From assembly GCF_025822765.1 (NCBI RefSeq), contig NZ_JACKUK010000023.1, positions 203,367 to 267,366 on the forward strand: 64,000 nt of DNA, written 5' to 3'. Below, in pieces: positions 18,596 to 27,457 of this stretch. Numbering within the stretch: the stretch's first letter is position 1; every line of letters starts with the position of its first letter. Below the pieces are notes generated by a model that did not search any database, was not told the origin of the DNA, and worked only from the letters and a program-made list of their open reading frames with translations. This DNA is from Mycobacterium barrassiae. GTDB taxonomy: Bacteria > Actinomycetota > Actinomycetes > Mycobacteriales > Mycobacteriaceae. Position numbers and translations under genes: made by a program.

Positions 18596-19213
18596 ATGGG
18601 CGAGGCGTCAATAGCGAATCGGCGGACCTACGACAACCGGGCCCGTCAGCAGAAGGCCGCCCAGACCCGAGAACGCATCGTCACGGCGGGCAGTGAATTG
18701 GTGCACGCCTTCGACTCCTGGAACTGGCGGGACCTCACGTTCAAGGCGGTGGCGGAGCGCGCGGGTGTCGGTGAGCGGACCGTGTACCGCCACTTCCCCA
18801 CCGAACGGCACCTGCACGACGCGGTGATGCAGCGGCTCGAGTCCGAGGCCGGGGTCTCCTATGAGGACGTCGACCTGACCAACATCGGCGAGGTCACCGC
18901 CCGCGTATTCGCCGCACTGCAACGGTTCTCGGTGCACCCGTCCGTCGAGACGCCGCAGGACCCGACGTTCGTCGGCGTCGACGCGCGCCGGCGCGATGCG
19001 CTGATGCGCGCAGTGTCGGCGGCGGCCCCCGGCTGGTCGATCGCCGAACAGCGGGTCGCCGCGGGCCTGCTCGACGTGCTCTGGAATGTGCCCTCCTACG
19101 AACGACTGGTCGGGGTGTGGGGCGTCGACGGTGCCACCGCAACCCGGGCGATCGGCTGGCTGATGACACAGGTCGTGACGGCAATCACCGACGACGACCC
19201 ACCACCTGCGTAG
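18596..19213 (+). CDS. TetR family transcriptional regulator
   Basis: The 205-residue protein has a basic N-terminus and a TetR helix-turn-helix at about residues 28-75 (TRERIVTAGSELVHAF, TFKAVAERAGVGERTVYRHFPTERHLHDAV). A helical ligand domain follows. It is divergent to the sulfotransferase gene, with a perfect palindrome on its own promoter, so it most likely represses itself and that operon. Its stop codon TAG is the first half of the probable -10 hexamer of the next gene. Confidence 0.9.
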   Translation: MGEASIANRRTYDNRARQQKAAQTRERIVTAGSELVHAFDSWNWRDLTFKAVAERAGVGERTVYRHFPTERHLHDAVMQRLESEAGVSYEDVDLTNIGEVTARVFAALQRFSVHPSVETPQDPTFVGVDARRRDALMRAVSAAAPGWSIAEQRVAAGLLDVLWNVPSYERLVGVWGVDGATATRAIGWLMTQVVTAITDDDPPPA

Positions 19214-19216
19214 CCT
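19211..19216 (+). promoter_or_regulatory. Candidate -10 of the CocE/NonD hydrolase gene
   Basis: TAGCCT fits TANNNT, contains the TetR stop codon, and ends exactly 7 nt before the GTG start at 19224. A leaderless transcript independent of tetR is therefore possible. Confidence 0.45.
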
Positions 19217-19223
19217 GTGTGAC

Positions 19224-20906
19224 GTGACCGCCGTATCCGATTCCACGACTGCATCGCCGGCCGCGGGAAAGTTCAAGACGTTCACCGGCCGGACGTTGAG
19301 CAGAGTCCTGCACCTCCCACCCCGAACGTGCGACTTCACCGTGCACCCTGTGCGGGTGCCGATGCGCGACGGTGTCGAACTGGTCGCCGACCACTACGCG
19401 CCGACGACGGCCACTCCCGCGGGCACGCTGCTGGTGCGCTGTCCGTACGGCCGGGGGTTCCCCTTCTCCACGTTGTTCGCCGGTGTGTACGCCACCCGCG
19501 GTTATCACGTCGTATTCCAAAGCGTGCGCGGCACATTCGGCTCCGGCGGCGAGTTCGAGCCGATGGCCAACGAGGTCGCCGACGGTGCGGACACCGTCGA
19601 GTGGTTGCGCAACCAGCCATGGTTCACCGGTTCCTTCGCGACCATCGGCCTGTCGTACCTGGGCTTCACCCAATGGGCACTGCTCAACGATCCGCCGCCG
19701 GAGATGAAGGCCGCCGTCATCACCGTGGGTCCGCACGATGTCAGCGGCCCCCGCTGGGGTACCGGCTCCTTCGGGCTCAACGACTTCCTCGGCTGGAGCA
19801 ACCTCGTTGCGCACCAGGAGGATCCCCGGCTGCGCGCGTTGATCGCGCAGGTACGCGCACGCCGTGCGCTGGCGCGCGCCACCAAGGGGCTACCGATCGG
19901 AGAGGCCGGACGCGCCCTGCTGGGCGACCGCGCGCTGTGGTGGGAGGAGTGGCTCGACCATCCCGAACCCGACGACCAGTATTGGGCGCCCCGGCATCTC
20001 CGGGATGCACTGAAGCGCACCGACATCCCGGTGTTGTTGGTCGGCGGGTGGCAGGACCTGTTCCTGGAGCAGACGCTGGCGCAGTACGACGCGCTCAAGA
20101 GTCGCGGGGTCGACGTCGCGATGACCGTCGGAGCGTGGACGCATACGCACGTCATGTACAAGGGCGCCCCTACCGTGATCCGCGAATCGCTCGACTGGCT
20201 CGGCGCCCACCTCGGCGGGCAGGGCACGTCGCGAAGCCCGGTGCGAGTCGAGATCAAGGGGAAAGGCTGGATCGACCTGCCAGAGTGGCCGCCGGCCATG
20301 CCGGAACGCGTGCTCTACCTGCAGCCGACCGGCAGGCTGGGCGACGCGGCTCCGCCGGACACGGCGCCGCCGAGCCGATTCACCTACAACCCCGTGGACC
20401 CGACACCGACCATCGGCGGCCGATTGCTCGCCCCCGAGGGCGGCTATCGCAAGGACGACAAGCTCGCCGAACGACCCGACGTGCTGTGCTTCACCGGCGA
20501 CCGGTTGCCGACCGACCTCTACGTCGTCGGCACCCCGGTCATCGAGCTGTCCCATTCCTGCGACAACCCCTATCACGACCTGTTCGTACGCATCAGCGAA
20601 GTGGACGCCAAGGGTGTGTCCCGGAACGTCAGCGACGGATACCGCCGCAGCCCAACGGCTTCGACGGGTGCTGACACCGTTCGCATCGAACTCGATCCGA
20701 CCGCGCACCGGTTCCGCGCCGGCTCGCGGATCCGGGTGCTGGTCGCCGGGGGCTCGCATCCACGGTTCGTGCGCAACCTCGGCACCGCCGAGCCGATGGC
20801 CCGCGGCCGTGAGCTGATGGTGTCGACGCACACGGTGCATCTCGGGGACGGCGGCGTATCGCGGCTCGTACTACCCGCGGGGCCGGAGCCGCCCTCCGCC
20901 CGCTGA
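19224..20906 (+). CDS. CocE/NonD family hydrolase (X-Pro dipeptidyl-peptidase S15 type)
   Basis: The 560-residue enzyme has the S15 architecture. An alpha/beta hydrolase domain carries the nucleophile in IGLSYLGFTQW and an aspartate region in VLLVGGWQDLFLEQTLAQYDAL. A histidine follows in GAWTHTHVMYKG. A C-terminal jelly-roll domain holds VSDGYRRSP and LVAGGSHPRFVRNLG. Members hydrolyse esters or amides such as cocaine, acylated amino acids or antibiotic precursors. Rv2800 of M. tuberculosis is the likely orthologue. The start is GTG 10 bp after tetR. Confidence 0.9.
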   Translation: MTAVSDSTTASPAAGKFKTFTGRTLSRVLHLPPRTCDFTVHPVRVPMRDGVELVADHYAPTTATPAGTLLVRCPYGRGFPFSTLFAGVYATRGYHVVFQSVRGTFGSGGEFEPMANEVADGADTVEWLRNQPWFTGSFATIGLSYLGFTQWALLNDPPPEMKAAVITVGPHDVSGPRWGTGSFGLNDFLGWSNLVAHQEDPRLRALIAQVRARRALARATKGLPIGEAGRALLGDRALWWEEWLDHPEPDDQYWAPRHLRDALKRTDIPVLLVGGWQDLFLEQTLAQYDALKSRGVDVAMTVGAWTHTHVMYKGAPTVIRESLDWLGAHLGGQGTSRSPVRVEIKGKGWIDLPEWPPAMPERVLYLQPTGRLGDAAPPDTAPPSRFTYNPVDPTPTIGGRLLAPEGGYRKDDKLAERPDVLCFTGDRLPTDLYVVGTPVIELSHSCDNPYHDLFVRISEVDAKGVSRNVSDGYRRSPTASTGADTVRIELDPTAHRFRAGSRIRVLVAGGSHPRFVRNLGTAEPMARGRELMVSTHTVHLGDGGVSRLVLPAGPEPPSAR

Positions 20907-20983
20907 GCAAATGAATTGCTCGCCTTAATGGGACAATTCCCGAATGGCAAGCTTTTCATAGAAAACGCATATTCGAACGATAA

Positions 20984-21031
20984 AAAGGTGGCAGGGGAAA
21001 CGGGTCCGAGACCCATTCACCTGCCACCTTT
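20984..21031. terminator. Bidirectional terminator hairpin
   Basis: A 12-bp perfect stem pairs AAAGGTGGCAGG (20984-20995) with CCTGCCACCTTT (21020-21031), and an inner GGGTC/GACCC stem is nested inside. A-rich bases on the left and T-rich bases on the right suit termination from both directions. It lies between the convergent CocE gene and the small secreted-protein gene. Confidence 0.85.
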
Positions 21032-21038
21032 CTTGCGC

Positions 21039-21272
21039 TCAGTCACCCAGGATGAAGGCGGGCGACGAGAAGGGTCCCCACACCTGCGGGGGTGAGATCA
21101 CCGGAGGCTCGGTGTAGATCGAGACGTGCCCCGGCCGCTGAGTCGTGGTGGTTCCCGCCGATTCATGCGTGGTCGTGACGCTGGAGGCGGCGGCGCCTGG
21201 TGCCGACGCGATGGCGGCGGCGACGGCCCCGGCGCCGATCAACAGTGCGAGAGTGTGCGGCTTGGTGTTCAT
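21039..21272 (-). CDS. Small secreted protein of unknown function
   Basis: The 77-residue product has a Sec signal peptide (MNTKPHTLALLIGAGAVAAAIASAPGAAA), giving a mature peptide of about 48 residues. That peptide is rich in Thr, Ser and Pro (TTTHESAGTTTTQ, YTEPPVISPPQVWGPF). The ATG at 21272 follows AGGAG by 8 nt, whereas the longer frame from 21344 lacks a site. No family is recognised. It is followed by the strong bidirectional terminator. Confidence 0.75.
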   Translation of the reverse strand: MNTKPHTLALLIGAGAVAAAIASAPGAAASSVTTTHESAGTTTTQRPGHVSIYTEPPVISPPQVWGPFSSPAFILGD

Positions 21273-21424
21273 ACGAATTTCTCCTAGATCCATTTCTTGT
21301 CGTGTCAGACAATCGACGAATTTGTCGCTGTCTGTGTCATACAAGATTCAATCTAGGGAGAGATATTGCGGGCGGCTCCTACCTCAAATGAAATTCAAAT
21401 ATCCGCTATTTCTGGCAACCTGCG

Positions 21425-21991
21425 TCAGGCGACGGTGCGGCGGACCTGTGCGGCGATCTCTTGGAGTGCGGCATCGTCGTGCACCGGCGGCGCCCAGTCG
21501 GGCTCGAGGGGTAGCGGAACCCAGCTCTTGCACCCCGCATAGTCGGGCGTGCGTTGCAGTCGTATCGGCGCGCGCAGCGGGCTGGCCTGCACCACGAGCA
21601 CGGTGAGACGGTGTTTGGGCCGGAAGTCCAGCCGGTCGGCCCGCACCGAGTCGGCCGTCCAGATGTGCAGGGATTCGATCTCGTCGAGATTCTCGGGCCT
21701 GCTGACCTCAACGGCGGCAACGACTTTCGCGCCAGCTCGCAGGACGACCTCGTCGGCGGTGCTGTCGGCAGCGGCGGCATCGAGCAGATCGCGGTGTTCG
21801 GGCCTGACTCGCTCGGCGTGGCTGTGCGCCACCGTCGGGAAGAACAGGAAGCGCGAGGCGCTGAGCGCGAACCGTTTCTCGTGAATGCCGCCCTTGCGCA
21901 GCAGCACGGTTTGTCTGCCGTCCAGCAGCCCGTGCACGGCCGCGCCCCACTCCTTGAGCGCGGGCTGGGTGAGTGTGCCCGTCTCCGCCAT
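21425..21991 (-). CDS. DUF1802 family protein
   Basis: The 188-residue protein starts LKEWGAAVHGLLDGRQTVLLRKGGIHE. It continues FFLFPTVAHSH-like (RFLFFPTVAHSHAERV), which is the family signature of DUF1802. A later LHIWTADSV segment and a conserved KSWVPLPLEP end block are also present. The biochemical role is not known. The ATG at 21991 lies 5 bp after the DUF2277 stop on the same strand, so the pair is one operon. Confidence 0.85.
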   Translation of the reverse strand: MAETGTLTQPALKEWGAAVHGLLDGRQTVLLRKGGIHEKRFALSASRFLFFPTVAHSHAERVRPEHRDLLDAAAADSTADEVVLRAGAKVVAAVEVSRPENLDEIESLHIWTADSVRADRLDFRPKHRLTVLVVQASPLRAPIRLQRTPDYAGCKSWVPLPLEPDWAPPVHDDAALQEIAAQVRRTVA

Positions 21992-21996
21992 CGCGG

Positions 21997-22269
21997 CTAG
22001 CCGGCCCCGGCGGCCATCCGCGCCCGCACCTCGGGGCGCCGCAGCGGCGGAACGGTCTTGGGCGGTTGACGGCGCGGCTGCAGCCCACCCAAGAGCCGGG
22101 TGGTGGTCGCGGTGACCTCGGCGACCGCTTCCTCGAAGGCCTCGGCGTTGGCGCCGGACGGCCGTGTGATGCCGCTGACCTTGCGGACGTACTGACGCGC
22201 GGCGGCCTCGATCTCCTCGGGAGTGGCCGCCGGTTCCAGGCCGCGTAGCTCCGTGATGTTTCGGCACAT
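21997..22269 (-). CDS. DUF2277 family protein
   Basis: The 90-residue protein begins MCRNITELRGLEPAATPEEIEAAARQYVRKVSG. This is the MCRNI hallmark of DUF2277 and its helical core. It ends in a basic, proline-rich tail. Function is unknown. The start lies 22 bp from the divergent echA16 start, and a TATCGT hexamer 6 nt upstream overlaps the echA16 -10 element. It is followed by DUF1802. Confidence 0.88.
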   Translation of the reverse strand: MCRNITELRGLEPAATPEEIEAAARQYVRKVSGITRPSGANAEAFEEAVAEVTATTTRLLGGLQPRRQPPKTVPPLRRPEVRARMAAGAG

Positions 22270-22275
22270 GGCTCC

Positions 22276-22285
22276 ACGATAGGTT
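22276..22285. promoter_or_regulatory. Overlapping divergent -10 elements of DUF2277 gene and echA16
   Basis: On the minus strand TATCGT (22281-22276) ends 6 nt before the ATG at 22269. On the plus strand TAGGTT (22280-22285) ends 6 nt before the ATG at 22292. The two hexamers share two bases, so the promoters should be mutually exclusive. Confidence 0.5.
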
Positions 22286-22291
22286 CGACCC

Positions 22292-23059
22292 ATGACCAAC
22301 CCCAACAACACCGACGTCCTGCTGATCGACACCCAGGATCGGGTGCGCACGCTGACACTGAACCGCCCGCGGTCCCGCAACGCGTTGTCGTCGGAGCTTC
22401 GGACGAAGTTCTTCCAGGCGCTGCGGGACGCGGAGGCTTCGGATGACGTCGACGTCGTCATCTTCACCGGTGCCGATCCGGTGTTCTGTGCGGGGCTGGA
22501 CCTCAAGGAACTCGGCGATTCCACCGAACTGCCCGACATCTCGCCGAAGTGGCCGTCGATGACCAAGCCGGTGATCGGCGCGATCAACGGCGCCGCGGTG
22601 ACCGGCGGGCTGGAGCTGGCGCTGTACTGCGACATCCTGATCGCCTCGGAGAACGCCAAGTTCGCAGACACCCACGCCCGGGTCGGGTTGATGCCCACCT
22701 GGGGGCTGTCGGTCCGGCTACCGCAGAAGGTCGGCGTCGGACTGGCCCGCCGGATGAGCATGACGGGCGACTATCTCTCGGCCGCCGAGGCACTGCGGGC
22801 CGGACTGGTCACCGAGGTGGTGCCGCACGACGAGCTCCTGCCGGCCGCGCGGCGGGTGGCGGCCTCCATCGTCGGCAACAACCAGAAAGCCGTACGCGCC
22901 CTGCTCGCGTCGTATCACCGCATCGACGAGGCCGGCACCTCCGAGGCGCTGGCGATCGAGGCCGAGTCGGCCCTCGAGTGGATGCGCACGGCCACCGGCG
23001 ACGACATCGCCGCCAACCGCGCCGCGGTGTTCGAGCGGGGTCGCGCGCAGGTCCGGTAA
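22292..23059 (+). CDS. echA16: Enoyl-CoA hydratase/isomerase family protein EchA16
   Basis: The 255-residue crotonase-fold enzyme has RSRNALSSELRTKF, the oxyanion-hole segment FCAGLDLKELG, and INGAAVTGGLELALYCDILIASENAKFADTHARVGLMPTWG. This is the usual active-site region with the second catalytic carboxylate position. It probably hydrates or isomerises an acyl-CoA in lipid breakdown. Its place next to dinF-side genes matches Rv2831. A leaderless start is likely (TAGGTT 6 nt upstream). Confidence 0.92.
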   Translation: MTNPNNTDVLLIDTQDRVRTLTLNRPRSRNALSSELRTKFFQALRDAEASDDVDVVIFTGADPVFCAGLDLKELGDSTELPDISPKWPSMTKPVIGAINGAAVTGGLELALYCDILIASENAKFADTHARVGLMPTWGLSVRLPQKVGVGLARRMSMTGDYLSAAEALRAGLVTEVVPHDELLPAARRVAASIVGNNQKAVRALLASYHRIDEAGTSEALAIEAESALEWMRTATGDDIAANRAAVFERGRAQVR

Positions 23060-23099
23060 CCGCGCGTGCCATACGATTCCGCGAGTTCGCGTGGCCTCG

Positions 23100-23105
23100 T
23101 ACGCT
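23100..23105 (+). promoter_or_regulatory. Candidate -10 of the 23113 methyltransferase gene
   Basis: TACGCT ends exactly 7 nt before the GTG at 23113, and no Shine-Dalgarno is seen. This predicts a leaderless transcript separate from echA16. Confidence 0.4.
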
Positions 23106-23112
23106 GTCGAGC

Positions 23113-23679
23113 GTGAACGAAGCACACGAATACTGCGGCAGCGACGAGTGGCGTCAGATGATTCGCGAAGTCATCCTGCCGTGGGCGCTGGGCGAAACCG
23201 ATCTCGGCGACGACGTTCTCGAGGTCGGGCCAGGATACGGCGCCACCACCGACGTGCTCGGCGCGTCGACCGCACGACTGACATCGGTCGAGATCGACGA
23301 CAAGCTCGCCGCGTTGCTCCGTGAGCGCTTCGCCGACAATCCCTCGGTCGAGATCGTCAACGGCGACGCCACGGCACTCGACTTCGCCGACGGAAGGTTC
23401 ACGGGCGCAGCCTGTTTCACGATGCTGCACCATGTGCCGACCGTGGAGCTGCAGGACAAGCTGTTTGCGGAGATCGCGCGGGTCCTGAAGCCCGGTGCGG
23501 CGCTGGTGGCCAGCGACAGCCTTGGTAGCGACGAACTGGCCGTCGCGCATGAAGGCGACAACTACAACCCCGTCGACCCGGATTCACTGCCGTCTCGGTT
23601 GGCCGCCGCCGGATTCGGCGACGTACACGTCAGGACCAACGACTACGGCTGGACGATGATCGCGCGCATACCCGGCTGA
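23113..23679 (+). CDS. Class I SAM-dependent methyltransferase
   Basis: The 188-residue protein has motif I VLEVGPGYGATTDVL. The acidic end of strand 2 is LTSVEIDDKLAALL. Motif II is IVNGDATALDF and post-II is AACFTMLHHVP. The core fold is complete and short, suggesting a small-molecule or lipid substrate. The GTG start at 23113 was chosen because the longer frame upstream lies inside echA16. It converges on the secreted-protein gene with one base between the stops. Confidence 0.88.
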   Translation: MNEAHEYCGSDEWRQMIREVILPWALGETDLGDDVLEVGPGYGATTDVLGASTARLTSVEIDDKLAALLRERFADNPSVEIVNGDATALDFADGRFTGAACFTMLHHVPTVELQDKLFAEIARVLKPGAALVASDSLGSDELAVAHEGDNYNPVDPDSLPSRLAAAGFGDVHVRTNDYGWTMIARIPG

Positions 23680-23680
23680 C

Positions 23681-24133
23681 TCAGGGGCTGGGCGGGATGT
23701 TGATGTCGACGCGGACCAGTTGCTCGATTCCCGGCTGATAGGTGACCGGTTCGGACGGCGTCGGGCCGAACGTCGGACTCAGCTCCCCTCCGGGTCCGGC
23801 GAACTGGACGTTGAACGACGGCATGGCCGGGGCGCTGGTGATGTAGAGCGCCTCGCAGATGCCGTCCTGCAGCCGCGACCGGAAGAACTGGCCGTAGGCG
23901 ACTTTGGGGGTGTCGGTGGCCGTTCCACCCTCGGAGAGAATCACCGACGAACCTCGACGAACAGGGCCGAGTGCTGCGGCACCGACACATTGGTCGGCGT
24001 CGTCGACCTGGGTGAACGGCTGGTGGATCAGCACATAGACGGCGGTGGGCACGGTCGGCTCTGCCGCCGACTGCGGCGCCGCGACCAGGCTTGCCGATGT
24101 GACGACGGCAAGTGCGTATCCGAGCCGTTTCAT
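23681..24133 (-). CDS. Secreted protein of unknown function
   Basis: The 150-residue product has a Sec signal peptide (MKRLGYALAVVTSASLVAAPQSAAE). The mature domain has two cysteines (DDADQCVGAAAL and LQDGICEALYI) likely to form a disulfide. The repeated strand pattern has no family match I can name. AGGAG precedes the ATG by 7 nt. An IS110 transposase remnant ends 14 bp upstream on the same strand, so the native promoter may have been displaced. Confidence 0.8.
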   Translation of the reverse strand: MKRLGYALAVVTSASLVAAPQSAAEPTVPTAVYVLIHQPFTQVDDADQCVGAAALGPVRRGSSVILSEGGTATDTPKVAYGQFFRSRLQDGICEALYITSAPAMPSFNVQFAGPGGELSPTFGPTPSEPVTYQPGIEQLVRVDINIPPSP

Positions 24134-24147
24134 GGGTTTCTCCTATG

Positions 24148-24420
24148 TCAAGCCGCTGCCATTTGGCAAGTGGTTTGACGGTTGTTGTGGTCGGTGAGCA
24201 GGTGGTTGAAGACGACGCGGGCGAGGCGGCGTTTGAGGCCGCGCAGTGCTTCGGGGGTGGAGTCGCCTTGCACGAGGCGATGCCGGTAGTAGGTCTGGCC
24301 GAGACCGTCGAGGCGGATTTGGGTGACCGCGATGCGGTGCAGCGCGGCGTTGAGTTGACGGTTGCCCGAAGGTGACGGTTGGGCCGGTCGGCGGACATAC
24401 CTCAGTGGGGGCGGTGCCAC
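24148..24420 (-). pseudogene. IS110-family transposase remnant (C-terminal part)
   Basis: The reading frame GNRQLNAALHRIAVTQIRLDGLGQTYYRHRLVQGDSTPEALRGLKRRLARVVFNHLL matches the conserved C-terminal transposase_20 region of IS110/IS116/IS902 elements. That region normally follows an N-terminal DEDD domain of about 250 residues. That domain is absent here, and the frame begins in unrelated sequence near 24375-24420. Only the tail of the element remains, so it is inactive. No terminal repeats are visible. Confidence 0.8.
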
Positions 24421-24574
24421 GCTCCTATCAAGTCACGCCGGCCGGTCCTTCACACCTGATGCCGACAAAACGCATGCACGCCAACCCGAAGGCGGAGCCT
24501 ATGAGCCAGACACCAGATGATCAGGATCCAACCACCGCAAGAAGCGGTGCCCTCACCCTGACACTGACGCGAGC
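24421..24574. other. Intergenic remnant beside the IS110 fragment
   Basis: This stretch holds no gene I can support. It may be degraded flank of the IS110 element or the 3' region of dinF. A plus-strand frame runs through it but has no recognisable features. Confidence 0.3.
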
Positions 24575-25918
24575 CTAACCGGTGCCCGGTACCAGCCAGC
24601 GACCGGAAAAGGCTCGCCAGCCGACGAACACCAGCCGCAGCACCATGAACGTCGACAACCCGGCCCAGATGCCGAGCAGTCCCCAGCCGAACGCCAGCGA
24701 CAGCCAGATCAACGGCAGGAACCCGACCACTGCGCTGATCAACGTGGCATTGCGCATGAACTTGGCGTCGCCGGCACCCAGCAGCACACCGTCCAGCGCG
24801 AAAACGATTCCGGCGATTGGCAATTGAGCCACCATGAACCACCACGGGACGCCGATGGCGTCGAGCACCGAACGGTCGTCGGTGAACACAGTCGGAAACA
24901 CCGAGGCGCCGACCGCGAACACACCGGCCAGCACCGCGGAGGCGAGCGTCGAGAAGATGGTGACCCGCCAGGCCACCGACTTCGCATGCGCCAGCTGCCC
25001 CGCTCCGAGCGCGGCACCCACCAACGACTGCGCGGCGATGGCGAGCGAGTCCAACACCAGGGCAAGGGTGTTCCACAGTTGCAGCACCACCTGATGCGCC
25101 GCGACCGCGGCAGCGCCGAACCTGGCGGCGACGGCTCCCGCGGAGACGAAGCAGGCCTGAAACGCCAAGGTGCGCAACAGGAGATCTCGCCCCAGCACGA
25201 CCTGGGATCGCAGCACCGTGGGGTCGATCCGCAACGGCACCCGCTCCACGTAGAGCGCGCGCAGGAACAGCAGGGCGGCGAACCACTGCCCGACCAGGTT
25301 CGCCACGGCCGAGCCCGCCAGCTCGAGCCTCGGAAGGCCAAGCCACCCGTACACGAGCAACGGGCACAGCACCGCCGACAGCGCGAAGCCCGTCACGACG
25401 TAGCGCAGTGGGCGCACCGTGTCCTGCACACCGCGCATCCAGCCGTTGCCCGCCGCCGAGACCAGGATGGCCGGAACGCCGAACGTCGCGATCCGGACCC
25501 ATGGCAGCGCGGCGTCGGCGATCTCGCCGCCCCCGGAAGACCCAGCGAGTGCCGACACCAGCGGCACGGCCGCCACCTGAACGACCAGGACGATCAGCCA
25601 GCCAAGACCAACGGCCATCCAGGTGGCCTGCAGACCCTCGCCGACCGCCGCCCGCCGGTCACCGGCACCGAAGAACCGCGCCGAGCGGGCGGTGGTGCCG
25701 TACGACAGAAACGTCATCTGCGAACTCAGCGTCGCCAGGATCAGCCCGCCGATCGCCAGGCCGGCCAGAGCCAGCGCGCCCAGACGCCCGACGATGGCGA
25801 TGTCGAACAGCAGGTAGATCGGCTCCGCGGCGAGCACCCCGAGCGCGGGTAGAGCCAGGCCCGCGATGCGGCGACCGGTTGCCGTCGGCGCCGCGGATTC
25901 GTGGGACGGATCAGCCAA
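24575..25918 (-). CDS. dinF: MATE-family efflux protein DinF
   Basis: The 447-residue membrane protein has about 12 hydrophobic helices, beginning IAGLALPALGVLAAEPIYLLFDIAIVGRLG. This is the MATE entry motif with the characteristic LxDxxxVGxLG pattern. A second half-repeat follows around residues 230-300. It probably exports cationic drugs or metabolites with Na+ or H+ exchange. Rv2836c has the same position next to the DHH phosphatase gene. The start follows cnpB by 42 bp on the same strand. Confidence 0.92.
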   Translation of the reverse strand: MADPSHESAAPTATGRRIAGLALPALGVLAAEPIYLLFDIAIVGRLGALALAGLAIGGLILATLSSQMTFLSYGTTARSARFFGAGDRRAAVGEGLQATWMAVGLGWLIVLVVQVAAVPLVSALAGSSGGGEIADAALPWVRIATFGVPAILVSAAGNGWMRGVQDTVRPLRYVVTGFALSAVLCPLLVYGWLGLPRLELAGSAVANLVGQWFAALLFLRALYVERVPLRIDPTVLRSQVVLGRDLLLRTLAFQACFVSAGAVAARFGAAAVAAHQVVLQLWNTLALVLDSLAIAAQSLVGAALGAGQLAHAKSVAWRVTIFSTLASAVLAGVFAVGASVFPTVFTDDRSVLDAIGVPWWFMVAQLPIAGIVFALDGVLLGAGDAKFMRNATLISAVVGFLPLIWLSLAFGWGLLGIWAGLSTFMVLRLVFVGWRAFSGRWLVPGTG

Positions 25919-25960
25919 GGCGCCTGCCGACAGGGTCAGCGAAGGCGCGCGTCGACGACG

Positions 25961-27446
<1,486 letters not shown>

Positions 27447-27457
27447 GTGCGAACCTC

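Noticed and set aside
24450-25502. 350-residue minus-strand frame inside dinF
   Set aside because: It is an out-of-frame shadow of the dinF gene, Arg- and Gly-rich without a domain.
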